A stretch of DNA of 29,026 nt from contig JAOHHF010000009.1 in the NCBI GenBank assembly GCA_028099475.1, positions 1 through 29,026 of the forward strand. Direction: 5' to 3'. Under the pieces are notes generated by a model. That model searched no databases. It saw nothing but the letters and a program-made list of their open reading frames with translations, and was not told where the DNA came from. Position 1 is the stretch's first letter; the number at the start of each line of letters is the position of its first letter. Positions 1-8,335 of this stretch are shown here, piece by piece. The translations under genes and the position numbers were made by a program. Source of the DNA: Candidatus Pelagibacter sp. (GTDB lineage Bacteria; Pseudomonadota; Alphaproteobacteria; Pelagibacterales; Pelagibacteraceae).

Positions 1-246
1 TAGAGCATTTTTAACAATCTTATCATTCATAGAAATTTCAAGATTGACTAAAATTTTATTTGATTTACAAATTTTTTTAGCATCTAAATCATTAATATGT
101 CTTCTATCTTCTCTTAAATGAATTGTTACAGAATTAGCACCCATTTTCATAACTTGTAATGCTGCATAATAAGGATCTGGATGATGTTCACCCCTAGCAT
201 TTCTAATTGTTGCTACATGGTCAATATTTACACCTAATCTTTTCAC
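1..246 (-). CDS. pdxJ: Pyridoxine 5'-phosphate synthase, N-terminal part (runs off the left edge)
   Basis: This encodes the first 82 residues of PdxJ, the cytosolic enzyme that condenses 1-deoxyxylulose 5-phosphate with 3-amino-2-oxopropyl phosphate to make pyridoxine 5'-phosphate. The diagnostic N-terminus LGVNIDHVATIRNARG is visible, as is TIHLREDRRHI, carrying the family's conserved His and Arg residues (about H10, H43, R45, H50). The start is a GTG at 244-246 that overlaps the TGA of pyrE in a GTGA junction, which implies translational coupling. No ATG lies near the conserved N-terminus, so the GTG choice is strong. About two thirds of the usual ~240 residues lie outside the window. The pyrE-pdxJ order downstream of rsh is common in alphaproteobacteria. 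Confidence 0.95.
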   Translation of the reverse strand, partial: MKRLGVNIDHVATIRNARGEHHPDPYYAALQVMKMGANSVTIHLREDRRHINDLDAKKICKSNKILVNLEISMNDKIVKNAL

Positions 247-830
247 TTAATAAATCTGCTTCCTGGTCTAGTAATAGGAATTGCTTTTAAGCTTAATGGT
301 AATTGCTTTTCACTAAATGTTGGGACATTTATTTTTAGATGTGATGTTATTCCAGTCTTGATCTTTAATGATTTTTTAGTTGATCTATCTATTATAGAAG
401 CAAATCCTAAAAGTTTAGCTTTAGCTTTTATGATTAATTTGACACATTCTAAACTAGATTTTCCAGTCGTTATAACATCTTCAATAATTAGTACTTTAGC
501 ACCACTTTTGATTTTAAATCCTCTTCTTAATGTAAATTTGCCATTAACACGTTCACAAAAAATTGTTTCTTTTTTTAATATTTTGCCGATTTCATAACCT
601 ATAATCACACCACCCATAGCTGGAGCTAAAATTAAATCTATATCCTTATATTTTCTTTTAATCTTATTAGCTAATGATTTGCAGATTTTGTCAGCTAATG
701 TTGGAAAACTTAAAAGTTTTGCACATTGTATATATTTTGATGAGTGTAACCCAGATGATAAAACAAAATGTCCTTCTAAAAGTGCATCAGTTTTTTTTAA
801 AATATCTAAGGATTTTTTGAGTGAAAGCAT
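243..830 (-). CDS. pyrE: Orotate phosphoribosyltransferase
   Basis: PyrE transfers phosphoribosyl from PRPP to orotate, giving OMP in de novo pyrimidine synthesis. The 195-residue length fits the bacterial family. The PRPP-binding loop is clear at VLIIEDVITTGKS (about residues 112-124), preceded by LILAPAMGGVIIGYEIGK and the substrate-loop segment FCERVNGKFTLRRGF. The ATG at 828-830 lies 44 bases inside the end of rsh. A shorter start would remove the N-terminal helix, so I keep the long form, but the exact start is not certain. Its stop overlaps pdxJ by four bases. pyrB and a pyrC homologue sit about 20 kb away in this same window, so the pathway is dispersed. Confidence 0.95.
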   Translation of the reverse strand: MLSLKKSLDILKKTDALLEGHFVLSSGLHSSKYIQCAKLLSFPTLADKICKSLANKIKRKYKDIDLILAPAMGGVIIGYEIGKILKKETIFCERVNGKFTLRRGFKIKSGAKVLIIEDVITTGKSSLECVKLIIKAKAKLLGFASIIDRSTKKSLKIKTGITSHLKINVPTFSEKQLPLSLKAIPITRPGSRFIK

Positions 831-2532
831 TTCTTTTATCTTCGTGTCTAATTATCTTAAATTTTATACCTTTTTGTTTTAGCTCTGCAATAAAATTTGT
901 GAAGTTTTTCAAGTTGTTGATGATTAATTTGAATTTAAAATTAATATATTTTGCATTTTTACCTGCCATTTCAACATTGGAAATATTGAGTTTATGACTA
1001 CCTATTAAAGAACTTATATCACCTAATTGACCTGGTTGATCAGGTAATGAAATCCATAGGGTTGTGTTGTATTTTTTAACTTTTTCTTCTTTTTGCTCAC
1101 CTTTATCGTGCCAGTATCTTCTAATGGCTGATCTTGCCTTTCCTGTCTTTGTGATTGGAATCCAATGTAATGAAGGGGATTGATTTTTAGATGTAATAAT
1201 ATTTACTCTATCACCATTTCTTAACACATCCTGAAATTCAGATTTATTTCCATTAATCTCACAACCAACTGCTGTGTTACCTATTTTGGTATGAACAGCA
1301 TATGCGAAATCTATAGGTGTTGCATCTTTTGGTAATTTTATAACTGAACCTTTTGGTGTAAAACAAAATACATTTTCTTGGAACATTTGTAGTTTTGTGT
1401 ATTCATAAGAATGTTCGGGATTTTCATTTTTTTCAATAATTTCAACTAGGTCTTTTAACCAATCATATTCTTTCCAGCTTAAAGAGTTGAATTTTTCTGA
1501 AGATTTGTATTTCCAGTGTGAAGCAACTCCTCTTTCAGCAAATTCATGCATTTCATGTGTTCTTATTTGAATTTCAATTGGTTTCTTATTTGAGCCAATT
1601 ACAGAAGTGTGAAGTGATTTATAGCCATTTATCTTTGGCGATGAAATATAATCTTTAAACTTTCCAGGAATACAGTTCCATTTTTTATGAAATATTCCAA
1701 GAGTTTTGTAACATTCATCTATTGATGATAATTGAATTCTAAAACCAATAATATCTGTAATTTGATCTAAAGAAATTCTTTTTTTTTGAACTTTTCTCCA
1801 AATAGAAAAAGGTGTTTTTTCTCTTCCTTGAATTTCTGCATTAATATGATTGTCATTCAATATTTCGCTTAATTCAAAAGATAAAGATTCAAATACATCT
1901 TTCGTATCTGATTTAATTTCATCTAATTTTTTTTTAATAAGTCCTCTTGCCTCATTATTCAATATTTCAAATGACAAATCTTCTAGCTCATCTCTAATTC
2001 TATGCATTCCCATTCTATCAGCAAGTGGTGCATAAATTTCCATGGTCTCTTGAGCAATTCTTTGTCTTTTTTCTATATTTGGTATGGCTTTAATTGTCCT
2101 CATGTTATGAAGTCGATCAGCTATTTTAACTAATAAAACTCTAATATCTTTTGATGTAGCTAAAATTAATTTTCTAAAATTTTCAACTTTTGAATTAGCT
2201 CCAGCAGTATTTTCAAAAACAGAAATTTTTGTAACACCATCTACTAATTCAGCAACTTCGTTTCCAAATTCATTCTTAATTGTTTCATAAGTTGCAAATG
2301 TATCTTCTATAGTGTCGTGAAGTAAACCAGTTGTAATTGTTGCGCTATCTAATTTTAATTCAGTCAAAATATTAGCAACTTCAATTGGATGTACAGAGTA
2401 AGGATCACCTGATGCTCTCTTTTGATTTTGATGAGCTTTAACTGCAAAATTATAAGCTTTATCTAATCTTTCTAGATTTAAAAATTTATTATAGACTTTA
2501 ACTTTATTTATTAAGTCTTCTGAATTAGGCAT
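787..2532 (-). CDS. spoT: Bifunctional (p)ppGpp synthetase/hydrolase of the RSH family, compact form
   Basis: This is a RelA/SpoT homologue that makes and degrades the alarmone (p)ppGpp. The N-terminal HD hydrolase keeps its metal residues (H48, H72-D73 in LLHDTIEDT, D139 in KIADRLHN), so hydrolysis should work. The synthetase domain shows GREKTPFSIWRK (236-247), DIIGFRI (260-266) and INGYKSLHTS (301-310). The loop GKFKDYI (290-296) is the RxKD-type form seen in bifunctional enzymes rather than the ExDD form of monofunctional RelA. A TGS domain (about 388-450) and a C-terminal ACT domain (about 490-560) follow. At 581 residues it is far shorter than the ~700-750 usual for the family, because only about 40 residues separate TGS from ACT. 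It lies between folK and pyrE in the minus-strand operon. Confidence 0.95.
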   Translation of the reverse strand: MPNSEDLINKVKVYNKFLNLERLDKAYNFAVKAHQNQKRASGDPYSVHPIEVANILTELKLDSATITTGLLHDTIEDTFATYETIKNEFGNEVAELVDGVTKISVFENTAGANSKVENFRKLILATSKDIRVLLVKIADRLHNMRTIKAIPNIEKRQRIAQETMEIYAPLADRMGMHRIRDELEDLSFEILNNEARGLIKKKLDEIKSDTKDVFESLSFELSEILNDNHINAEIQGREKTPFSIWRKVQKKRISLDQITDIIGFRIQLSSIDECYKTLGIFHKKWNCIPGKFKDYISSPKINGYKSLHTSVIGSNKKPIEIQIRTHEMHEFAERGVASHWKYKSSEKFNSLSWKEYDWLKDLVEIIEKNENPEHSYEYTKLQMFQENVFCFTPKGSVIKLPKDATPIDFAYAVHTKIGNTAVGCEINGNKSEFQDVLRNGDRVNIITSKNQSPSLHWIPITKTGKARSAIRRYWHDKGEQKEEKVKKYNTTLWISLPDQPGQLGDISSLIGSHKLNISNVEMAGKNAKYINFKFKLIINNLKNFTNFIAELKQKGIKFKIIRHEDKRNAFTQKILRYFKKN

Positions 2533-2551
2533 ATTTTATTATAGCATTAAT

Positions 2552-3064
2552 TCAAATTTGTTTAATAGTTCTAATTTCTTTATTTGATAAGGATAAGATT
2601 AAGTCTTTTATATCTTTTTTTAATATTGGATGAACCCAATTTTTTTCTATTTCAAATAAGGGAAATAAAACAAAGTTTCTTTTATGCATCATTTTATGTG
2701 GTAAATAAATTGTATCTTTTTGTACCGAGCCATTGAAGTCAATGATATCAATATCGCATTCTCTTGGAGAGTTCTTGGGAGATTTTTTTCTTCCTAACTT
2801 TAATTCAATATTTTTACATAAACTTAATAACTTTTTTGCATCTAGTGTGCAGCGTACTTTTAAAATAATATTTATAAATTTAGGATTCTTTGGATCGGGC
2901 CATGATGGAGTTTCATAATAACTTGAAATTGAAATTAGATTTATATTATTTTCTAAAAGTAGAGATTTTGCTCTTTCAATATGGTTAATTCTATTACCTA
3001 TATTTGAGCCAATTCCTAAAAAAATATCTTTAACTTGTTTTTCTAATGTATCTAGCCTTGTCAC
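2552..3064 (-). CDS. folK: 6-hydroxymethyl-7,8-dihydropterin pyrophosphokinase (HPPK)
   Basis: FolK transfers pyrophosphate from ATP to 6-hydroxymethyl-dihydropterin in folate synthesis. Visible motifs are the N-terminal [10 protein letters not shown], the central [17 protein letters not shown], the catalytic-loop [10 protein letters not shown] and [16 protein letters not shown]. The open frame extends to an ATG at 3136, but that would overlap smpB by over 100 bases and add a long non-family tail. The nearest standard start is GTG at 3062-3064, which still adds about 14 residues before the usual start. The family normally begins at about the ATT codon at 3023-3025, just after the smpB stop, so a non-standard ATT start is possible. 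Product is secure; the start is not. Confidence 0.88.
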   Translation of the reverse strand: MTRLDTLEKQVKDIFLGIGSNIGNRINHIERAKSLLLENNINLISISSYYETPSWPDPKNPKFINIILKVRCTLDAKKLLSLCKNIELKLGRKKSPKNSPRECDIDIIDFNGSVQKDTIYLPHKMMHKRNFVLFPLFEIEKNWVHPILKKDIKDLILSLSNKEIRTIKQI

Positions 3065-3500
3065 GATTCCAATCTCTATTTTTTTTTGTAGCTCTTTTAT
3101 CAAATTGTTTTTTTCCTTTTGCGATAGCCAACTCAATTTTAGCTTTACCTTTCTTAAAATACATCTTTGTAGGTACTATTGTGAATCCATCTCTTTGCAT
3201 TTTACCTATTAATTTATTTATCTCTCTTTTATTAAGTAAAAGCTTTCTTTCATCCATTGGATTATGATTTGAATAACTTGCCTGTTTGTATGCTGCTATA
3301 TGTGAATTTATCAAAACTAATTCACCATTTTTTTCTACCGCATATGAGTCCGCAATATTTACTTTCCCATCTCTAATGGATTTAATTTCTGAGCCTTTTA
3401 AAACAATTCCAGCCTCTAAAAGATCTTCAAAAAAATAATTAAAACTGGCTTTTCTATTTAAACAAATAATTTTTAAACCAGGATTGGTTTTTTTTTTCAT
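3030..3500 (-). CDS. smpB: SsrA-binding protein SmpB
   Basis: SmpB binds tmRNA and delivers it to ribosomes stalled on broken mRNA. The 156-residue length is normal. Conserved segments include [20 protein letters not shown] (about 36-55), a basic region [22 protein letters not shown] and the C-terminal tail [12 protein letters not shown] that mimics the tRNA anticodon arm. Its ATG at 3498-3500 shares one base with the dapA stop (TAATG), indicating termination-reinitiation coupling. The codons after the ATG form a run of ten A residues, which could favour slippage. No ssrA gene is visible in the window. Confidence 0.97.
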   Translation of the reverse strand: MKKKTNPGLKIICLNRKASFNYFFEDLLEAGIVLKGSEIKSIRDGKVNIADSYAVEKNGELVLINSHIAAYKQASYSNHNPMDERKLLLNKREINKLIGKMQRDGFTIVPTKMYFKKGKAKIELAIAKGKKQFDKRATKKNRDWNRDKARYIRKTS

Positions 3501-4381
3501 TAAATCAATTTCGCAGACTCTAAAGCTTTTTTGATAATAACCTTTGCTTCATCTGACACTTTGACTAAGGGTAATCTTACTTCATCATCACATAAGTTCA
3601 TTAATTTAGCCGCATATTTTACAGGGCTTGGGTTGCTTTCAATAAACATGGCGTTATGAACAGGTTGTAATATTTCATCTAATTTTTTAGCTTCATCTAA
3701 TTCATCTTTATTTTTTGAAATAGAAATTTTTTGAAAATCTGAACAGAGTTTTGGTGCTATATTTGCTGTAACACTAATTGTACCAACACCACCCCTCTTA
3801 TTAAATTCAAAAGCATTATCATCGTTACCTGTCATTTGAATAAATTCTTTACCCATTTTTGATAATTGTTGATCAACTCTATCTAAATTTCCCGTAGCAT
3901 CTTTAACCCCTACAATATTTTTTAATTCAAAAAGTTTAGCCATTGTGTCAACGGACATATCAATTACTGATCTTCCTGGAATATTATATATTATTATAGG
4001 AATTCCACATTTGTCATTAATAGCTTTATAATGTTGATATAATCCTTCTTGAGTAGGTTTATTATAATAAGGAGTTACTATTAGCGCTCCATCAGCTCCA
4101 GCTTTTTCAGCGTAAGAAGTTAAGGATATAGCTTCTTCTGTTGAATTTGATCCTGTACCTGCAATTACAGGAATTTTACCATTACTTTCTTTAATACATA
4201 AATCAATCACTCTTTGATGCTCTTTATGGCTAAGAGTTGGAGATTCACCTGTTGTTCCAGCTGGTACAAGCCCACTAGTGCCATTACCTATATGAAAATG
4301 AATTAGTTTTATATAAGCCTCTTCATCAAGACCATTATTTTTAAATGGTGTGATTAAAGCAACATTTGATCCTTTGAACAT
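3500..4381 (-). CDS. dapA: 4-hydroxy-tetrahydrodipicolinate synthase
   Basis: DapA condenses pyruvate with aspartate semialdehyde, the first committed step of diaminopimelate and lysine synthesis. The TIM-barrel protein is 293 residues, as expected. Catalytic residues match the E. coli enzyme by position: T43/T44 in [10 protein letters not shown]106 in [13 protein letters not shown]132 and R137 in IIYNIPGRS, and the Schiff-base lysine K160 in [10 protein letters not shown]. It is the first gene of the minus-strand operon continuing into smpB, folK, rsh, pyrE and pdxJ. It is divergent from a lytic transglycosylase gene across 43 bases, placing precursor synthesis beside peptidoglycan turnover. 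Confidence 0.98.
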   Translation of the reverse strand: MFKGSNVALITPFKNNGLDEEAYIKLIHFHIGNGTSGLVPAGTTGESPTLSHKEHQRVIDLCIKESNGKIPVIAGTGSNSTEEAISLTSYAEKAGADGALIVTPYYNKPTQEGLYQHYKAINDKCGIPIIIYNIPGRSVIDMSVDTMAKLFELKNIVGVKDATGNLDRVDQQLSKMGKEFIQMTGNDDNAFEFNKRGGVGTISVTANIAPKLCSDFQKISISKNKDELDEAKKLDEILQPVHNAMFIESNPSPVKYAAKLMNLCDDEVRLPLVKVSDEAKVIIKKALESAKLI

Positions 4382-4424
4382 AAATACTTATAACATAGTT
4401 TATAGATTCATATACTAAAAGATT
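4382..4424. promoter_or_regulatory. Divergent dapA/slt intergenic region with promoter-like hexamers
   Basis: This 43-base AT-rich gap must hold promoters for both dapA (minus) and the transglycosylase (plus) unless one is transcribed from elsewhere. On the plus strand TATACT at 4411-4416 resembles a -10 element, with a poor -35 (TTATAA, 4388-4393) 17 bases upstream. The start codon follows only eight bases later, so the leader would be almost absent. On the minus strand TATAAG lies five bases before the dapA ATG. These are weak matches in an AT-rich background. Confidence 0.28.
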
Positions 4425-5957
4425 ATGTTTAAAAATTTCTTATTATTTATTGGTTTATTGATATCGATTGAAATAATCCAAAGCAATGTTTCAGCTGATG
4501 TAATATCTTCGATACCGTTAAAAAAACCAACGTTAACTTTCGAAGAATTAGATAAAAAAATATCTAAAAATATTCTTAAGCCTCTAAAAAAACCAAAAAA
4601 AGCAGAGAGCAAAATTGTTAAAGAAAAGAAAATTATTCAAGTTGAAAAAAAGGCTAAATTGTCATTTAAAATACCAAAAAAGAAACCGACTGTAAGCGGT
4701 GTAAACACTGTTAAAAGTGTCAAAATATCTAAATATTACAACAAAAAAGATTTTGGGATAGCAAAAAAAGCTATTTCAGAAATGAAAAAAAGTAAGTGGA
4801 CTACATCGCTTGCTATTGCAAAAAAAGCAAAAGATAAATCTATTTATAATTTTATACAATGGAGACATTTGTTAACTAAAGGAAATCAAGCATCATTTTA
4901 TGACTACAAAGTTTTTGTTGATCAAAATTCTGAATATCCAAGAATTGGTAGATTGAAATACCTTGCAGAACATAAGTTGTCTACCGCCAAAGTCTCTCCA
5001 AAAAAGATAATAAACTGGTTTGGTGTTGATCAGCCCTTAAGTGGTTACGGGAAAATGATACTAGGTGAAAGTCTTGTTCTAACTGGTGATAAAGCTAAAG
5101 GAACTAAACTAATAAAAGATGGCTGGATAACTGCTGACTTATCTAAAAGTGAATTAAGGTTTTATAGAAAAAAATTTAAGAAATATTTGAATGCAGATGA
5201 TTACATAAAAAGAGCTGATTATTTAGCATGGAATAGTAAGCAATGGGACTTAAAAAGATTGTTGCGATATTTGCCAAAAGATTATGAATTGTTATATACG
5301 GCAAGACATATTTTAATTACTAGAGGTTATGGTGTTGATCAAGCAATTAAAAATGTTCCAAATAAATTCAAGAATGATGCTGGATTAAATTATGACCGTT
5401 TAAAATGGAGAAGAAAAAAAGGTCGCGTAGACTCTTCTGTTGAAATCTTGCTAAATATAAAAAATAACAAAGAATATTTAGTAAGACCAGATAAATGGTG
5501 GAAAGAAAGAGAAATTATATCTAGATCTCTTATTTATAAAAAAAAATATGAACTAGCTTATAAAATTTCAAGTAATCATGGAATGAAAGAAGGTTCTGAT
5601 TTTGCTGCTGCTGAATGGATGAGTGGTTGGATTGCATTGAGCTTTTTAAAGGACCCTCTAATAGCGAAAGATCATTTTAAAAATTTTTACAATAATGTGA
5701 ATTATCCAATAAGCACTTCTAGAGGAGCATTTTGGCTTGCTAGAACTTATGAAAAATTAGGTGATAAAGAAAAAGCTCTAAAATGGTACAAAGAAGCATC
5801 TAATTATCTTACAACTTATTATGGTCAACTAGCTTTTTTAAAGATTAATCCCAAAGGAAAATTTGAATTAAACAAAGATATGAATGTTGATGATAAATAC
5901 AGAAATGTTTTTTTTAATAAGGAATTAGTAAAGATTAGCTATCTTTTACATGAATAA
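4425..5957 (+). CDS. slt: Soluble lytic murein transglycosylase, N-terminal part of a frameshifted gene
   Basis: This is the exported superhelical portion (510 residues) of an Slt70-like lytic transglycosylase, which cleaves peptidoglycan glycan strands in the periplasm. Residues 1-24 look like a signal peptide, followed by a very Lys/Pro-rich stretch (about 30-105) and then helical repeats of the family's U-domain type (for example RGAFWLARTYEKLGDKEKAL, which is TPR-like). It has no catalytic domain: the frame ends at TAA 5955-5957 after SYLLHE. The missing catalytic half continues directly in another frame from 5954. One lost A after 5954 would restore a single 740-residue protein. It is either a pseudogene, a strain mutation or a sequence error. 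Confidence 0.85.
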   Translation: MFKNFLLFIGLLISIEIIQSNVSADVISSIPLKKPTLTFEELDKKISKNILKPLKKPKKAESKIVKEKKIIQVEKKAKLSFKIPKKKPTVSGVNTVKSVKISKYYNKKDFGIAKKAISEMKKSKWTTSLAIAKKAKDKSIYNFIQWRHLLTKGNQASFYDYKVFVDQNSEYPRIGRLKYLAEHKLSTAKVSPKKIINWFGVDQPLSGYGKMILGESLVLTGDKAKGTKLIKDGWITADLSKSELRFYRKKFKKYLNADDYIKRADYLAWNSKQWDLKRLLRYLPKDYELLYTARHILITRGYGVDQAIKNVPNKFKNDAGLNYDRLKWRRKKGRVDSSVEILLNIKNNKEYLVRPDKWWKEREIISRSLIYKKKYELAYKISSNHGMKEGSDFAAAEWMSGWIALSFLKDPLIAKDHFKNFYNNVNYPISTSRGAFWLARTYEKLGDKEKALKWYKEASNYLTTYYGQLAFLKINPKGKFELNKDMNVDDKYRNVFFNKELVKISYLLHE

Positions 5958-6646
5958 AAAATGATAAATATACTAAATTTATTTTAAGACATCTTGCAAA
6001 CGATAACATTCCAAAAGGAAGTGAGATTTTAGCAGCTGAACTTGCAACAAATATAAATAGATATGACTTTGCTATTCAAGTTTCTAAAATATCATCTTAC
6101 CAAAAAAGATTTCATAATAAATATAATTATCCAATTATAAGCACGCCAAAAAATATTAATGGTCGTAAAATTCCAGAAAGTGCTTTGATCTTGTCTATTA
6201 TTAGACAAGAAAGTGAATTTGATTTAAGTGCAAACAGTCATGCTGGAGCAAAAGGTTTAATGCAACTGATGCCTTACACTGCAAAATTAGTTGCAAAACA
6301 AGCTAAGCTTCCATACTCAAAAACAAGATTAACTACTGACCCAGAATACAATATAAACTTAGGTTCGCATTATATAGCAGGATTAATACTTCAATATGAT
6401 GGTGCCTACCCTTTTGCTATTGCCGCATATAATGCTGGACCTAACAGAGTAAAATATTGGAAAAAATTAAATAAGAACCCTCAAAAAAAACAAATAAATT
6501 ACATTGATTGGGTTGAGCTAATAAAGTTTAGAGAAACTAGAAATTATGTTCAACGAGTGTTAGAAAACTACAACGTTTACAGATACATCTTGGAAAGAAA
6601 ACCAATAACAATGAGAGACTTCTTTAAGGACAAACCTCTATTTTAG
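5954..6646 (+). pseudogene. slt: Lytic transglycosylase catalytic domain, C-terminal part of the frameshifted gene
   Basis: This is the out-of-frame remainder of the upstream transglycosylase. It is open from 5954 and reads IKNDKYTKFILRHLAND onward, continuing the upstream sequence without loss. It contains the complete SLT domain: the catalytic Glu in IIRQESEFDLS (codon at 6209-6211), GAKGLMQLMPYTAK, NINLGSHYIAGL and AIAAYNAGPNRVKYW. No ATG or GTG start occurs early in this frame. The first usable codon is TTG at 6185, inside the catalytic domain, so independent translation of a functional enzyme is unlikely. The stop codon TAG at 6644-6646 touches the 3' CCA end of the convergent tRNA-Ser gene. 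Confidence 0.8.
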
Positions 6647-6738
6647 TGGCGGAAGAGGAGGGATTCGAACCCTCGGTACAAGTTTCCTCGCACGGTCATT
6701 TAGCAAACGACTGGTTTCAGCCTCTCACCCACTCTTCC
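6647..6738 (-). tRNA. tRNA-Ser (anticodon GCU, reads AGC/AGU)
   Basis: A full class II tRNA is read on the minus strand. The acceptor stem GGAAGAG (6732-6738) pairs with CTCTTCC (6651-6657), followed by discriminator G and an encoded CCA (6647-6649). The anticodon stem GTCGT/ATGAC encloses loop TTGCTAA, with the anticodon at 6702-6704. The long variable arm expected for serine tRNA is present, and the T-arm carries GGTTCGAATCC. It is convergent with the slt fragment with zero spacing and divergent from soxB. Confidence 0.97.
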
Positions 6739-6763
6739 GTATGACATAGTGTATTAAGCGATT

Positions 6764-6781
6764 GTATTGAAAATTCAATAC
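6764..6781. promoter_or_regulatory. Perfect inverted repeat in the tRNA-Ser/soxB intergenic region (candidate operator)
   Basis: GTATTGAA-AA-TTCAATAC is a perfect palindrome with eight-base arms and a two-base centre, in the 67-base gap between the divergent tRNA-Ser gene and soxB. A -35-like TTGAAA (6767-6772) lies inside it, and an AATTAT (6791-6796) sits 18 bases downstream and nine bases before the soxB ATG. The placement fits a regulator site overlapping the soxB promoter, but no regulator gene is nearby and chance palindromes are common in such AT-rich DNA. Confidence 0.35.
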
Positions 6782-6805
6782 TAATAAAGTAATTATTCGA
6801 TAATT

Positions 6806-8059
6806 ATGAAAAATAAGTACTCCATATTTTCTTTAATCAAAAATGCGTTCTCTTATCATGAGAATTGGCAAAGAGCATGGAAAGATCCTGCACCAAAAAA
6901 AGAATATGATGCCGTTATAGTTGGAGGTGGAGGTCATGGTTTAGCTACTGCTTATTATTTAGCAAAAAAACATAACATGAAAAATATTGCTGTAGTTGAA
7001 AAAGGTTGGATCGGTGGTGGTAATACAGGAAGGAATACTACAATAATTAGATCAAATTATTTATGGGATGCGAGCGCTGGTCTTTATGATCATGCGCTAA
7101 AAATTTGGGAAGGTTTATCTCAAGAGCTTAATTATAATGTAATGTTTAGTCAAAGAGGAGTGATGAATCTTGCTCACAATCTTCAAGATGTTAGAGATTT
7201 AAAAAGAAGAACTCATGCAAATAGATTAAATGGGATAGATGCAGTTTATTTGAGCACTGAAGAAGTTAAAAAATTTTGTCCAATTATTAATACATCACAA
7301 GATATCAGATACCCAGTTTTAGGTGGAACACTACAAAGACGAGCTGGAACAGCAAGACATGATGCTGTTGCTTGGGGTTATGCTAGAGGTGCAGATGAAC
7401 TCGGTGTAGATATAATTCAAAATTGTGAACTAAAAGGAATTAAAAGAAATGCTGATAGTGTCGAAGGTATTGAAACAACTAAAGGCTTTATAAAAACAAA
7501 AAAAATTGGAGTTGTTGCTGCTGGTCATTCAAGTGTTATTGCAAACATGGCTGGTTTAAGATTGCCTCTTGAAAGTAAACCATTACAAGCTTTAGTCTCA
7601 GAACCTGTTAAACCAATAATTGATACAGTTGTAATGTCTAATGCGGTCCACGCTTATGTTAGTCAATCTGATAAAGGTGAATTAGTTATAGGTGCAGGAA
7701 CTGATGATTATGTTTCTTACACTCAAAAAGGAAGTCATCAAATAGTAGAAGGAACAATAAACGCTATTTTAGAACTTTACCCAATTTTTAGTAGAATGAG
7801 AATGTTGAGACAATGGGGTGGAATTGTTGATATTTGTCCAGATGCTAGTCCAATATTAAGTAAAACTTCAATCAAAGGTTTGTATTTTAATTGTGGCTGG
7901 GGAACTGGTGGATTTAAAGCAACACCAGGATCGGGAGATTTATTTGCACATACTATTGCAAACGATGAACCTCACAAACTCAATGCAGCATTTAATTTAA
8001 ATAGATTTATAAGTGGCGACCTTGTTGATGAACATGGTGCTGCTGCGGTTGCACATTAA
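6806..8059 (+). CDS. soxB: Sarcosine oxidase subunit beta
   Basis: SoxB is the flavoprotein subunit that oxidises sarcosine (N-methylglycine) to glycine in heterotetrameric sarcosine oxidase. The dinucleotide-binding fold is at [16 protein letters not shown] (about 37-52), followed by [32 protein letters not shown] (about 168-183) holds H175, close to the position of the His that carries covalent FMN in characterised beta subunits (His173 in Corynebacterium). The C-terminal [14 protein letters not shown] is typical of the DAO fold. Length 417 is normal. It opens the soxBDAG operon, and its stop overlaps the soxD start in TAATG. Confidence 0.97.
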   Translation: MKNKYSIFSLIKNAFSYHENWQRAWKDPAPKKEYDAVIVGGGGHGLATAYYLAKKHNMKNIAVVEKGWIGGGNTGRNTTIIRSNYLWDASAGLYDHALKIWEGLSQELNYNVMFSQRGVMNLAHNLQDVRDLKRRTHANRLNGIDAVYLSTEEVKKFCPIINTSQDIRYPVLGGTLQRRAGTARHDAVAWGYARGADELGVDIIQNCELKGIKRNADSVEGIETTKGFIKTKKIGVVAAGHSSVIANMAGLRLPLESKPLQALVSEPVKPIIDTVVMSNAVHAYVSQSDKGELVIGAGTDDYVSYTQKGSHQIVEGTINAILELYPIFSRMRMLRQWGGIVDICPDASPILSKTSIKGLYFNCGWGTGGFKATPGSGDLFAHTIANDEPHKLNAAFNLNRFISGDLVDEHGAAAVAH

Positions 8060-8334
8060 TGTTTATTATAAATTGCCCATATTGTGGTGAACGAGACCAT
8101 CAAGAATTTAAAGCTGGTGGAGAAGCACATATAGAAAGACCCAAACAACCAACTGAATTAAGTGATGATGAATGGGCGGAGTATTTATTCATGAGAAAAA
8201 ATATTAAAGGTGTTCAATTTGAAAGATGGAACCATGCTCATGGTTGTAGAAAATGGTTTAATATGGTGAGAGATACCTCTAACGATGAAATAAAATTAAT
8301 ATATAAGATGGGTGAAAGACCTCCTTCGGAATAA
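8059..8334 (+). CDS. soxD: Sarcosine oxidase subunit delta
   Basis: SoxD is the small zinc-binding subunit of the heterotetrameric enzyme. The four zinc ligands reported for the family fall at the exact positions: C6 and C9 in NCPYCGERD, then H59 and C63 in WNHAHGCRKWF. Length is 91 residues, as expected. It begins in the soxB stop (TAATG) and ends one base before the start chosen for soxA, so the subunits are probably made in coupled fashion. Confidence 0.97.
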   Translation: MFIINCPYCGERDHQEFKAGGEAHIERPKQPTELSDDEWAEYLFMRKNIKGVQFERWNHAHGCRKWFNMVRDTSNDEIKLIYKMGERPPSE

Positions 8335-8335
8335 T

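Noticed and set aside
5945..5965. Programmed -1 frameshift in the transglycosylase gene
   Set aside because: No X-XXY-YYZ slippery heptamer or downstream pseudoknot is apparent, and the A run begins inside or after the stop codon rather than before it.
6739..6805. Glycine or other riboswitch before soxB
   Set aside because: Glycine riboswitches are known in SAR11, but this 67-base gap is too short for an aptamer and contains no conserved aptamer core.
8312..8335. soxA start at 8312 inside soxD
   Set aside because: The eight extra residues are not part of the family N-terminus, and the ATG at 8336 lies one base after the soxD stop.
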